Below are positions 10,701 to 21,138 of a DNA stretch of 64,000 bases, piece by piece. The translations under genes and the position numbers were made by a program. Every line of letters begins with the position of its first letter. The first letter of the stretch is position 1. The notes beneath the pieces are model-generated. The model was not told the origin of the DNA. It did no database searches and saw nothing but the letters and a program-made list of their open reading frames with translations. Location of the stretch: contig NC_063061.1 of NCBI RefSeq assembly GCF_018812025.1, positions 5,073,796 to 5,137,795 of the forward strand. The letters run 5' to 3'. This stretch comes from Megalobrama amblycephala (Eukaryota; Chordata; Actinopteri; Cypriniformes; Xenocyprididae).

Positions 10701-12246
10701 TTAACATCATGCTAACAGGCATCTTGTCACCTATATCAGAATGCATTGTACAAATTATAGGTCAAATTATTGAGTCAAAGGATTTAAAAAAATCCTGTAC
10801 ATTAAACTCTTCATAAATACTTTTACTTTTGACTTATAACGCACATTTTGCGGCTACGGATACTTTTACTTTTACTTAAGTAGGAATTTAATCTGATACA
10901 TTTACCATTACGTTAGAAAATCCTTGTTAAGAATGTAGCACTTCCTCCACCACTAGCTAAAATGATTAGCATCACATTCAATTCAAGAATGCTAACTGGC
11001 AGGTTTACGTGGGCTAAGTCATTCACACCAGTCAATTCAAGCAATTGAAGCATTATTCAAATTAATAGCAGATGCTAACATTACCATCTAAAAGCCCATT
11101 ATAGTAATGGGGCTTTTTGGCAAGTGATACGATGCGAACGATTACAATTAAAACGACAGTCCTGAGCTAGCTAATAACAATAGACACATGAGGAAACGTG
11201 TACGTGTTCTTAGAATGAACACAAAACGACAAACTTTGATGTTAATGGAAACTCACCCCATAAGAAACAGAAAAGTATTCTTGCAGATCTCGTTGCCTCC
11301 AATGAAATAAGTCGTTCGGGCACACTTTCTCTTTGTCGGTGTCTTCTTTGTGGATGTAACCATCTCCGAAGTTTGCACTGTGCGTCTGTTTGCCTCTAAA
11401 TGTCCAATAATTCGCATGTCCTGCCACTCTTATTCCGCAGCTAAAGAATCCAGCTGTATGTTGTACATAATATCTGGAGAAAGCTTCTGGCTACATGACT
11501 GTCTCCCATGCAGAGAGTTCTCTTTTCTCCTCGTGCAGCATTTACAGTCAAAGTTACGGATTTTCACCATTTCTCTGTCTTTATCCCCATCAAATGTTAC
11601 TATCGATATAGCCTCTGATATCTTACGGTCCAACTCGTCTGACGCCAGTCCGATACATTCTTCCTCTTCTTCATCTTCGCTCAGTTGCAGATTAGGGATA
11701 TTATTCAGTCTTATTATGCTGCTTGCATCGTCGCTCAGATCGTCTTCAGAATCAGTGAGCGCTTGTTCATAATCATCCGGCTTTTCGAAAAAGTACTTCA
11801 AAACATTTTCGGTGTAACGGCCACGGTTCAGCTCGTCTGCGATATTCTTTGCGACGTCCATCTTCACTGAATTTTGATATCAGAGCCGGTCAGAGCGCTG
11901 CATAAATAAGTAGCCACGCTTCCCTTGGAGGGCGGGAAGAAACAAAAGAAACAAAAGCCGGCGTATACGATTCCAGTATGGAAATACACACAGACAATGA
12001 CACGCCCCTACTGCGAGATAGAATCCCAGAAAAACAAGCCGATTTCAACCTCAAAATGTATGCTTTTAAATAAACCAATACTGCTATCTCAAACACGGAG
12101 AGGCTTCTTCGTGATCTCAACTAACAGATTCTGCAAAAAAACGAAAATCACCAATTTTGAAAAAAAAAACGCTTCTTTCTCATTTTGCTCGATAGTTGTG
12201 CTGCCGACTTGTGTCCCTGGTTTTCGTGACGGGTCACATATCTCCT
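7708..12246 (-). mobile_element. Large DNA transposon with DUF7869-type transposase
   Basis: The left end, with TATGTGACCAGTCACGG then GGGACACAAGTCGG, mirrors the right end, CCGACTTGTGTCCC then CGTGACGGGTCACATA. These are imperfect terminal inverted repeats of at least 45 bp, about 4.5 kb apart. One multi-exon gene fills the interior on the minus strand. Clean target duplications could not be assigned, because the left edge is duplicated and the right edge adjoins the unassigned block. As a self-contained element with an almost open transposase it appears fairly young. Confidence 0.75.
8669..11867 (-). CDS. Six-exon putative transposase (DUF7869-like), one premature stop
   Basis: Minus-strand exons with GT/AG borders and matching phases: 11867-11257, 10667-10384, 10277-9943, 9733-9314, 9203-9049, 8921-8669, together 686 codons including the terminal stop. 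The N-terminus is acidic (SEDEEEEE). Exon 1 ends KCARTTYFIGGNEICKNTF. Exon 2 has FIKNYAEDNAIMLPGR. Exon 3 has LCWQCQSNNEQL and ends MHYSFDFAQQ. Exon 4 has MYFLTPRKCGLFGV, the signature HCDNCSGQNKNNFMLWYLAW and AGHTKF. Conserved acidic residues in FDFAQ, HCDN and SPD are candidate catalytic positions by analogy with DDE enzymes; this is inference. A TAA at 11429-11427 (codon 147) interrupts exon 1. The same frame continues as EWQDMRIIGHLEANR, so this is one point lesion, a recoded codon or an unrecognised small intron. Confidence 0.75.
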
Positions 12247-13754
12247 GAGATATGGACAGCACAAACGCATACAGCCATTTGTCTCCACACCCCACAGCGT
12301 GAGGTTGCGGGAAAGCTTCTTTCCATCCTGTCCTTCCTTCGCATTTGCTCCCATTTCCCCCACTTCCTTCCCTTTACACATTCTTCCCATCACTGTTCAC
12401 TTAAAAAGATTATATACAAATTATAATGTTCTGTCAATGAAAATGAATTAACAGTCATGTTTGGTATCGTTTGAAATGTCTCAGTGCAACTGGTACAATG
12501 GTTTCGTCTACATAAAAGTAAACCAAAGGTATTAAAGGTTTTAAGAGTTTTAGAGATACTTTGGTTGCAACCATGGGTGTGCCTCTATCCCAGGGTCTTT
12601 CGTCTAAATTACCTCCTGTTCCACAGCAAGGTGCGAACCCCTAAGGTCTGTGACCCTAGTCAATGCAAATTCTAATTGTAAGTTCATGCCCCACATTGGG
12701 GGATGTTTTGTCTTGGTCTGAGTATTTAAAGAAATGTTGCAAAAGGCTCAGGGCGACTCTGTATTCAGATGGAGCCCACATTGCTGAGTGTCTAGGACAC
12801 TCAGCAATGTGCATGTCAGGTATGCATCTTACTCTATTTCTGAGCATTTGATGTTTTGTATTAATCATCTTTGAATTGATTATGTAATTGGCATGATACA
12901 TTTACCTGACTAATAAATTGTCACATTTGACTTTATTCTGATTTACTCTGAAATTATTGACTTTAGTAGATTCCGATGTATCCATTGTTACCGCAAATCT
13001 GCGTCAGGTTAGTAACGGACTAAAGTCCAGTTAAGTGGAGCATAGGGCACACTAACTGTGATTTTAGAGCTCCGACTAACGCTTGGCATTAGTTCAAGTG
13101 TACTTAGACTGTAAAGGCTAAAAAGGGAATTCCGTTTAGGGCAACAAATGTTGATCGACCAACCTAAATAGGGTGAGCCTTACCTCTGTTTATTGTAACG
13201 TTACTCTAGCTAAGTGTACATGGGAAACCATGGCATAACCAAACCAAAGCTACTATAAGAGAAGTAATATTGGTCGGCTTACCTGTAGTAGTGGTTATGA
13301 CCTCTGACTAGAGTTAGTGTTACTCTAATTCAAGTGTATACAGTTCTATGGGGGACTAAACCAAATACTTTTAGAGAAAGCAAGCATGAGAGCGGCACTC
13401 TATTAGTATAGTCAATTACCTCTGTCTAGTGACCAAGACTGGCGAGTTTGTGATCGTGGGCCCGCATATTAATGAATGACCAGTGCGAGGACCCTGTGCG
13501 ACACTGAGAACCGAATGAACAAGCACAGTAAGAGTAAAGAGTTAAATAGAATATTCAAATGTAAAGCTAAATTATTATACAAATGACCAATAATCAATTG
13601 ACATTCTAAACTAAATTCGAGGTCATAATAACATGGAGTCAGATAAAAGATTATTTGGAATTAAACTACTTTGCCACGCTGAAAAGACGGAACGCGCAAG
13701 AAACCTTCCCCGTCCTGTGGGAAACCGCGATTGGGCCGATTGGGCGGGCCTTAC
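12247..13754. mobile_element. LTR-like / unassigned block right of the transposon
   Basis: No protein is recognisable. LTR-like signals occur in order: a TATA-like GTATTTAAAG near 12722, a perfect 15-bp hairpin (12778-12810) and a polyadenylation signal AATAAA (12912-12917). Further right, three degenerate units about 118 bp apart share AAGTGTA. A short open frame starts at 13633. I could not match an opposite LTR, primer-binding site or TG...CA borders, so a solo LTR or leader is only a hypothesis. Confidence 0.35.
12778..12810. other. Perfect 15-bp stem hairpin
   Basis: ACATTGCTGAGTGTC, a TAG loop, then GACACTCAGCAATGT: a perfect inverted repeat of 15 bp with a 3-nt loop. It lies between a TATA-like box and AATAAA, where a transcript would carry it. 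It is not followed by a T-run, so it does not look like a polymerase III terminator. Confidence 0.8.
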
Positions 13755-13845
13755 AACGTTGAAGCAGATCCTCACACAGATTTGTCCCAAGGACTGGTTC
13801 TTTTCACTGGATCTCAAGGAACCAAGGTTACGTTCGTAACCGAGT
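13755..13845 (+). mobile_element. DIRS-like remnant, right part
   Basis: Starting with the second AACGTTG copy, the frame encodes KQILTQICPKDWFFSLDLK, the direct in-frame continuation of the RT that ended at 7670. After SLDLK the sequence jumps to GGTTACGTTCGTAACCGAG, which I recognise as terminal-repeat sequence of fish DIRS elements. The element therefore suffered an internal deletion from the RT to its terminus. Copy 1 duplication sequence starts immediately after (13846). Confidence 0.75.
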
Positions 13846-15145
13846 ACGTTTCTTGTCATTTCCACAAATTAACAGTTGTAGTTTATTTTATCTATTTAAT
13901 CAATTTCATCTATCTGCTCTCATCTATTTTTATTTAGTTTTTTTTTCTAATTGATTTTATCTAATCTACAATCTGATAATCTGATCTATTTTTTTTTTAT
14001 CTATCTAATCGTTTATCTATTTTATCTCTCTTATCTATCTCTCTTAAAGAACAACCATGTCAAGAACATTTTGCAGGCTGGTAAGTGACTGGATTGGTGA
14101 AAATAATGTACAAATTAGATGAATAGTGTCTGCTGATATATTCTGTGCTGATTTTAGCATTTAAAAAAGGCTCATATTTACACTGAACCATGACTGTAAC
14201 ACAATATATTAATCATTGTTATTTATTCTCTCTAAAGCTCCTGACAAGTGATGAAAGATTGAAACATTGTGGCCTCCCACCTTTTTCATGAATTTCCAGT
14301 ACATTACATAGTTATTGATCCGGTGAAGTGGAACTAGAATTTGGGAAGATAAACACACGTGTGGTGCCAATGCCAACTAAAAAAACATGTAGAGTGACAT
14401 ACATTATCCTTTATTAAAGGATAGGCTTAATCAAAACAAAACTGCAATAATATAACCTCTGACAGCAGTCTTCATAATAACAGTAAAATAACAGTAGGCA
14501 TACTTAGATGAATGACACTATATCTATTATTTTAATGCAGGATAATTAAAATGATGCAACATATTTACAGAAGGCCATGGAGTGACTGTAAAACACACTA
14601 ATTTCTAGTAGGATTGACAGCAGAACTAACAGATAAATTACTGAGATTAATCTTAGCCTGGTTGTTAACTTAATTTACTTTCATGCAACTGAATCAGGGC
14701 TAAATTCAGCCAGGATAACTGGAAAATCCCATCTTAATCCCTTATCTTGCCTTTGCTTTTTGTGCAGTACCTCTCACTCAGTAATCTTCTGGGGTCCTTG
14801 AGGATGGTTCCAAATATGATGTGGGTCCATTACTCAAACAAGGTTTAGATTCACTATATCTTCCACCTCGATCGCAGTCAAATCTTTCAAATCAGTAGAA
14901 AAATCGCTCCTCTTCAGAACATCATTATTATGTCCAACATATGTTGTGATTTTCTGTTTAAGCCTTTTTAAACCAGCACGTTACTGACTTTTCTCCATCT
15001 CTTCATTCTTATTTTCACTTCTTGTCCTCCACCCGAACTTCGCGCGTCAACAGAACCATGTGATTGCAAACAACCTATTAAAAGTTCAAATCTAGCTGAA
15101 ATCCCGAGATGTGTTTTTGCAACACTTTGATCAGCCCCCTTTATG
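13846..15145. other. 5' flank of copy 1 with candidate exon
   Basis: Starts with a TCTA/ATCT-rich low-complexity tract (about 13880-14046). Then comes ACAACC followed by ATGTCAAGAACATTTTGCAG at 14057 and a good GTAAGT donor at 14081, giving eight codons (MSRTFCRL). The same exon exists at 44073-44096. Its phase-0 end does not join directly to the first recognised NLR exon (22680), so if real it needs an unseen exon between. No other coding content in 14100-15145. Confidence 0.35.
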
Positions 15146-15160
15146 GAGGCAGCCAGGTAT

Positions 15161-15924
15161 TAAATCGGGTCAATCAAAAATGTCATTTTTATGTGTCCCA
15201 GCACATGTTGGAATAGATGGAAATTAAATGGCAGATAAACATGCTAAAAGATCATTGAATAAAAATAATGTAGTAATTGATGTAAAAATCAGTAAAGCAG
15301 AAGCAAAGATAATTATAAAGGAAGCTGTTATTAAATGTTGGCAACAAAAATGGGATATGGAGAGGAGGTAGACATCTATATAAAATCCAAAAGAAAGTAG
15401 GAATACAAATTAATGAGACTGGAAGTGACTTTAAAAGAAGAGAAGAAGTAATAATTTGACGATTAAGATTAGGACATTCATCTTTAAATGGAAACTTGCA
15501 TAAAATCAGGAAGCACCCTTCTGGGTTTTGTAGATTTTGTGGTGAAATTGAAACAGTGAAGCATATTTTATTACAGTGTAGAGCATATAGTAAAGAGAGA
15601 CCAATGCTTGAAACAAAGATACAAACAGAAGGGGCAAATAATATGACATTAGAACTGATATTAGGCAATAGAAAATTCAGAAGAATGATAATAAGATATA
15701 TTCTCCTGAAATTTCCTGTATCTATTATATAAGTTTTTTTTTTTTTTTTTAAGATTTATGTGCGTATGTATATATGTATATATAGGTATACGGATGTAGA
15801 TACAGATATAGATATATAAATCCTTCCCATTATCACTCCAGTTCAGTTGGTGGCGGTAATGCATCAAAAGTTGGCTTGCACACCACCTATAAACGTCACA
15901 AGAAGAAGAAGAGGCACTGCCTCC
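15161..15924 (+). mobile_element. I-clade-like LINE, 3' fragment
   Basis: Flanked by a 15-bp target duplication GAGGCAGCCAGGTAT (15146-15160 and 15925-15939). It encodes the RNase H tail (VPAHVGID) and a C-terminal zinc-knuckle segment (CRFCGEIETVKHILLQCRAY, ORF 15496-15732), then a 3' UTR with GTTGGTGGCGGTAATGCA and an AAGAAGAAG tail. This combination is typical of fish I/Nimb-type LINEs. 5'-truncated and broken by stops (after GIDGN at 15226; TGA near 15458). The orthologous copy is at 45236-46009, so insertion predates the duplication. Confidence 0.8.
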
Positions 15925-15973
15925 GAGGCAGCCAGGTATCAATGAACGTTGCGTGAACCACGTTTGTGGTTAA

Positions 15974-16112
15974 CAAGTCTGAACTTCGCCTACTTGGTAT
16001 TGAGAAACGCCTCAGTTCTCTTTCTGACATCCTCTCGAAATGCCGGAAGCGACTGATAACGGAAACACCAGTCTTCAGCGTCATTCTGGCTTTCTACATC
16101 CTTGAAAATAAG
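15974..16112 (+). other. Candidate first exon region, copy 1 (truncated)
   Basis: Conserved with 46212-46350 in copy 2 and ending in AATAAG before a GTAACTTC donor-like sequence. Copy 1 lacks about 170 bp that precede this stretch in copy 2 (about 46050-46208). It could be a 5' non-coding exon with its promoter; there is no protein evidence. Confidence 0.25.
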
Positions 16113-16153
16113 GTAACTTCGCCACTGGCATAAAGTTGTTTTGACGTTTAATA

Positions 16154-16698
16154 TTCGCAATTATAAAGACGGGACCGTCTCTAAAGTTACACCCAACATT
16201 GGTATGCACGTTTCTAACTTCAATAACATTTGAAGAGAATAATTTAGTCATAAAACCAACTGAAAAGTGTTCATCAAATGTCAGCTGTGATGCAAACCTT
16301 TCATATTTGTGTATTTACTGAAATAAACTGTCAAATCATATGTAAAAATTGCTATTTTCACTACTATATCAAATATATGAAAGGTGTGCATCATAGCTGA
16401 CATGTTGGTTTTGACTGTAAATTATTTCCTTCAAATGTTATTGAGCTTTAAATGATGACATTTATGTATGAGCCCATAATCAGTAGTGAAAAACAGCAAT
16501 TTTTACATATGATTTGACAGTATATTTTAATTTATATCAAAAATATAAAACTTGTGCATCTTAGTTGACATGTAGATGAACATTGTACAGTTGGTTTAAT
16601 GACTGTAAATTATTCTCTTCAAATGTTATTGAAGTTAGAAGCGTGCATACCAGTGTCAGATGTAACCTTACAGATGGTCCCGTCTTTATATTTGCGAA
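16154..16698. mobile_element. Palindromic MITE in copy 1
   Basis: The left arm TTCGCAATTATAAAGACGGG mirrors the right arm CCCGTCTTTATATTTGCGAA. Inner segments mirror as well, for example ACTGTCAAATCATATG against CATATGATTTGACAGT. Total about 545 bp, no coding. Equivalent element at 46392-46927. Confidence 0.75.
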
Positions 16699-17434
16699 TA
16701 TCGAATAACGTCGCAAAACTCACGCTAGATAAACTTGTTCTGTTGGTAAGACTCCTAACGCAAGCTGTTAACACTATGCTTTATTTCCATTTAAATGTAT
16801 AAAATATCCTTAAAGTTCTTAAAATTCACATTCACTTTTATATTATTGTTTATTATTGTATGTGTTTCTATTCTTGCAGAGAATGAACTGACTGAGATGG
16901 ACGGTTTTAACAGTAGGCTGTCATCTATGTATTTTTTAATTATTTTTTGTCTCATGGTTTTGGGTGTAACATGATTTCATCAGACACAGCGAAAGAACTT
17001 AATCTTTCAAGCTTTATTTTCAGTCTGTAAAGTGCTTTAAACATAGATGCAAACTCCCCTTTTTGAGATCAAAATAGGTCACTTATGGGATTTGCATCGA
17101 TCCAATGAGAAAGTGTTTTTACACTTACTTTAAAAACTAATGTCTTTAAAGAATAATATTTTATATTTTTGAGGTCTGAGATGTAGGGAACGGTGAAGAG
17201 AGAGTTTAGCTCAGTATTGTCAGCTAATCAGCCAATATTGTCTTAAATATCCTGCATTACAGTTTTGGATATATACCGTATTAAAAATAAATAAAAAAAA
17301 TCCCTTAAAGAAACGACAAATTAACATGTAAAGCAAAATTTATTGTGAAGCATGCCCCGCCCCATGTGATGTTCTCACCTTTTTTTCCCCCTTACCTGTT
17401 TGCATCCCTGTTTAAAAAAAAAAAAAGTTAGGGT
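16699..17434. other. Unassigned intronic/intergenic sequence
   Basis: Shared with copy 2 (46928-47654). Contains CTTGCAG followed by AGAATGAACTGACTGAGATG at 16881, which resembles an acceptor, but phase-0 reading hits TGA at once. No supported gene. Confidence 0.4.
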
Positions 17435-17543
17435 GAATTAAGGGTGATTGGGACAGTTTTTGGATTTCCATCTTTTGCAAGTTTTTTTGCCATAAATTAA
17501 AAACATCAGCAGCACATGATACATTTCTCTAATACTGTAGATG

Positions 17544-19495
17544 TTAAAGGATTAGTTCACTTTCAAATTAAAATTTCCTGATAATTTACGCACCCCCATG
17601 TCCAAGATGTCCATGTCTTTCTCTGTTCAGTCGAAAAGAAATGAAGGTTTTTGATGACAACATTCCAGGATTTTTCTCCATATAGTGGACTTCAGTGTTC
17701 AATGTTTACGTTTTAACCATAAATTTTTAACTAGCTCTCTTCTTCTTCTTCTCTATTAGAATTCCGCCAGTGTAGACGCTGCTAAGTGTATTACTGCCCT
17801 CCACAGGTCAAAGTTTGAACTAAATTGTCATATACAATATGCTAGTGCAAGTATATATCAATTAATTCAAACTTTGACCCGTGGAGGGCAGTAATACACT
17901 TAGCAGTGTCTACACTGCTGGAATTCAAATAGAGAAGAAGAAGAGTGCTAGTTTAAGATGAGCATTTATGGTTAAAACCAAGCGGCAACCTCCCCCAGTC
18001 TCTCGTGAAGCCAATACGGAAGTGACTTAAACTGCAATTCATCGACTGGCCGCTAGGGACAGGCTCCAAAAGAGAGCAGAATTTTACAGCAGAAAGTTTA
18101 CAGCAGAAAAAAAAAAAACATGTTTACAGGTTCGTCTATACTGCTAATTTTGCCCTTCATGGCAACTCTGAGGGGAGTGAATTTTTTTTATAACATCCAT
18201 TTAAATTATATTAAGCCTTAAAGTTCTGCATAATTAAGGGCGTGGTTACTTAAGTGACAGGTAGATTGCCGCTGCTGTCTGTGAGCTGTTATGTTACCTC
18301 AGCTAATTCGAGCCGCTGAATTTGGCATCTCAGCCGTATTTGTGTTTTTTTCTCGATTATTTTATACAATTATAAAATATGGCTTGCATTAATAGTTGAG
18401 ACTGATGTGTGTCTGTGTACATGTGCTTGCATGCGGAAGATAAACGGAACACACGTTGTTGGATCGTGGCATTGGCTAAATTTTTTTTTCCTGAGATTTA
18501 CTACAATGACAATACCAGGAGTGTATAAAACTCCGTCAGCACTGCTTGGATATTATAACTAAAACTGCTGCACTATTTTGAAAAATAATACTTTGGACCA
18601 CGGGCTCATTTGTTTGTTAGATACGATCATACGCTGCTCAGATTGCATTATTTCTTGAAGAACGATGATGGAGAGCAGATCATTCAGAAGAAATGTGATG
18701 CAAACAATGGATAATGTCAATATTTCATGGATTTAACACTTTTGTGGACAAAAAGTACTGTATTTTGTTTTGCAATGGACACTCATATTTTACCCAACTG
18801 CCACAGATTGGATTCATCTCGCGATCGCTATTTCATTATAAAGGTATGAAGTCCCGTTTGATTTTTCGTGTTGTTATTTGCACACCCGACACAAATTAAT
18901 TACTGGTGTTGGAGCATCTATATCTAAAAGAAACACAGTATAATGACAGTAAACCTTTAGAACTTTCTAATGATAGATCGATAGATAGATAGCTCCTTTG
19001 CCTGCTAACATGGTCACGTCGAGCTAGGCGGGCGTGGTTTCAGCAACCAGTCACAGTTATTTCAGTTATCCGGGAGTGATGAGCGGTGACGCGCTGCTAA
19101 GATGGCAGCGGCCTCATTTTCGCTTCAAAACTGCTCTTCAGAACTCTATGGGTGACGTCACGGACACTACGTCCATATATTTTTACAGTTTATGGTTAAA
19201 ACAAATAATTTTTTTTTTTTTTTTTTGAAAATGAGTGATGGTTTCTCTAGATAAGACCCTTATTTCTCGTCTGGGATCATGTAGAAGGCTTTGAAGCTGC
19301 ACTGAAACTGTAATTTTGACCTTCAACCGTTTGGAGGCCATTAAAGTCCACTATATGGAGAAAAATCCTGGAATGTTTTCATAAAAAACCTTCATTTCTT
19401 TTCGACTGAAGAAAGAAAGACATGGACATCTTGGATGACATGGGGGTGAGTAAATTATCAGGAAAAGTTTATTTGAAAATGAACTAATCCTTTAA
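17544..19495. mobile_element. TTAA-target composite element, copy 1
   Basis: TTAA on both sides. The left end AAGGATTAGTTCACTTTCAA mirrors the right end TGAACTAATCCTT, and homology continues inward about 165 bp (CATGTCCAAGATGTCCATG and its mirror). The TTAA target suggests a piggyBac- or Kolobok-type mobiliser. The interior carries a 221-bp MITE (17731-17951), a short open frame (18714-18899) with no recognisable domain and a GATA-like simple repeat at about 18972. Confidence 0.7.
17731..17951. mobile_element. Small palindromic MITE nested in the TTAA composite
   Basis: The arms mirror around 17840: AGTGTATTACTGCCCTCCAC against GTGGAGGGCAGTAATACACT, with CTCTTCTTCTTC against GAAGAAGAAGAG at the ends. 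No coding. In copy 2 the same element (47957-49310) is split by a 1.12-kb insertion. Confidence 0.75.
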
Positions 19496-19545
19496 CTATC
19501 CATTTGAGGAGGAATCAATGTTATATTATATTATTATATATTATA

Positions 19546-21138
19546 CAGTGGGTATGGAAAGTATTCAGACCCCCTTAAATTTTTTACTCTTTGTTATATT
19601 GCAGCCATTTGCTAAACTCATTTAAGTTCATTTTTTTTCCTCATTAATGTACACACAGCACCCCATATTGACAGAAAAACACAGAATTGTTGACATTTTT
19701 GAAGATTAATTAAAAAAGAAAAACTGAAATATCACATGGTCCTAAGTATTCAGACCCTTTGCTGTGACACTCATATATTTAACTCAGGTGCTGTCCATTT
19801 CTTCTGATCATCCTTGAGATGGTTCTACACCTTCATTTGAGTCCAGCTGTGTTTGATTATACTGATTGGACTTGATTAGGAAAGCCACACACCTGTCTAT
19901 ATAAGACCTTACAGCTCACAGTGCATGTCAGAGCAAATGAGAATCATGAGGTCAAAAGGAACTGCCTGAAGAGCTCAGAGACAGAATTGTGGCAAGGCAC
20001 AGATCTGGCCAAGGTTACAAAAAAAAATTCTGCTGCACTTAAGGTTCCTAAGAGCACAGTGGCCTCCATAATCCTTAAATGGAAGACGTTTGGGATGACC
20101 AGAACCCTTCCTAGAGCTGGCCGTCCGGCCAAACTGAGCTTTCGGGGGAGAAGAGCCTTGGTGAGAGAGGTAAAGAAGAACCCAAAGATCACTGTGGCTG
20201 AGCTCCAGAGATGCAGTCAGGAGATGGGAGAAAGTTGTAGAAAGTCAACCATCACTGCAGCCCTCCACCAGTCGGGGCTTTATGGCAGAGTGGCCCGACG
20301 GAAGCCTTTTCTCAGCGCAAGACACATGAAAGCCTGCATGGAGTTTGCCAAGATGGTGAGAAATAAGATAGAACTTTTTGGCCTTAATTCTAAGCGGTAT
20401 GTGTGGAGAAAACCAGGCACTGCTCATCACCTGTCCAATACAGTCCCAACAGTGAAGCATAGTGGTGGCAGCATCATGCTGTGGGGGTGTTTTTCAGCTG
20501 CAGGGACAGGACGCCTGGTTGCAATCGAGGGAAAGATGAATGCGGCCAAGTACAGGGATATCCTGGACGAAAACCTTCTCCAGAGTGCTCAGGACCTCAG
20601 ACTGGCCCAAAGGTTTACCTTCCAACAAGACAATGACCCTAAGCACACAGCTAAAATAATGAAGGAGTGGCTTCACAACAACTCTGTGACTGTTCTTGAA
20701 TGGCCCAGCCAGAGCCCTGACTTAAACCCAATTGAGCATCTCTGGAGAGACCTAAAAATGGCTGTCCACCAATGTTTACCATCCAACCTGACAGAACTGG
20801 AGAGGATCTTCAAGGAGGAATGGCAGAGGATCCCCAAATCCAGGTGTGAAAAACTTGTTGCATCTTTCCCAAAAAGACTCATGGCTGTATTAGATCAAAA
20901 GGGTGCTTCTACTAAATACTGAGCAAAGGGTCTGAATACTTAGGACCATGTGATATTTCAGTTTTTCTTTTTTAATAAATCTGCAAAAATGTCAACAATT
21001 CTGTGTTTTTCTGTCAATATGGGGTGCTGTGTGTACATTAATGAGGAAAAAAATGAACTTAAATGATTTTAGCAAATGGCTGCAATATAACAAAGAGGGG
21101 ACAATTTAAGGGGGTCTGAATACTTTCCGTACCCACTG
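19546..21138 (+). mobile_element. Tc1-like transposon, copy 1
   Basis: TA-flanked. The end CAGTGGGTATGGAAAGTATT mirrors AATACTTTCCGTACCCACTG. Subterminal direct/inverted blocks (GACCATGTGATATTTCAG) flank the transposase on both sides, as in IR/DR-type Tc1 elements. Length about 1.6 kb, near full size for the family. Confidence 0.9.
19921..20922 (+). pseudogene. Tc1-like transposase lacking first catalytic Asp
   Basis: Open for 333 codons. The N-terminal paired-type helix-turn-helix region includes LKVPKSTVASIILKWK, and the AT-hook/NLS-like GRPAKLSFRGRRALV follows. In the catalytic domain I see FTFQQDNDPKHTAK (second Asp) and [15 protein letters not shown] (Glu). The block that normally carries the first Asp (WSDE in relatives) is missing: the text runs from MEFAKMVRNK straight to IELFGLNSKRYVWRKPG. 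The missing codons are in frame and absent from copy 2 too. It should be unable to cut DNA, though it might still bind termini. The expected Met is not obvious; I use the first in-frame ATG. Confidence 0.85.

Larger units (their letters stand above)
7671..13754. mobile_element. 6.08-kb compound insertion in the DIRS RT
   Basis: Bounded by a 7-bp direct repeat AACGTTG (7664-7670 and 13755-13761; eight bases if one mismatch is allowed). Removing it, with one repeat copy, rejoins the DIRS reading frame without a shift. It comprises a 17-bp tandem duplication (CAACAGATCCTCAGATA at 7677-7693 and 7694-7710), the DUF7869-type transposon (about 7708-12246) and a 1.5-kb LTR-like block. Whether it entered once or in steps is not resolved. 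Confidence 0.75.

Noticed and set aside
11350..11772. 140-codon serine-rich plus-strand frame
   Set aside because: Antisense of transposase exon 1, whose splice phases and conserved blocks support the minus strand.
16881..16920. Possible exon after CTTGCAG
   Set aside because: Reads AGA ATG AAC TGA in phase 0 after the upstream candidate exon; no donor nearby and no protein similarity.
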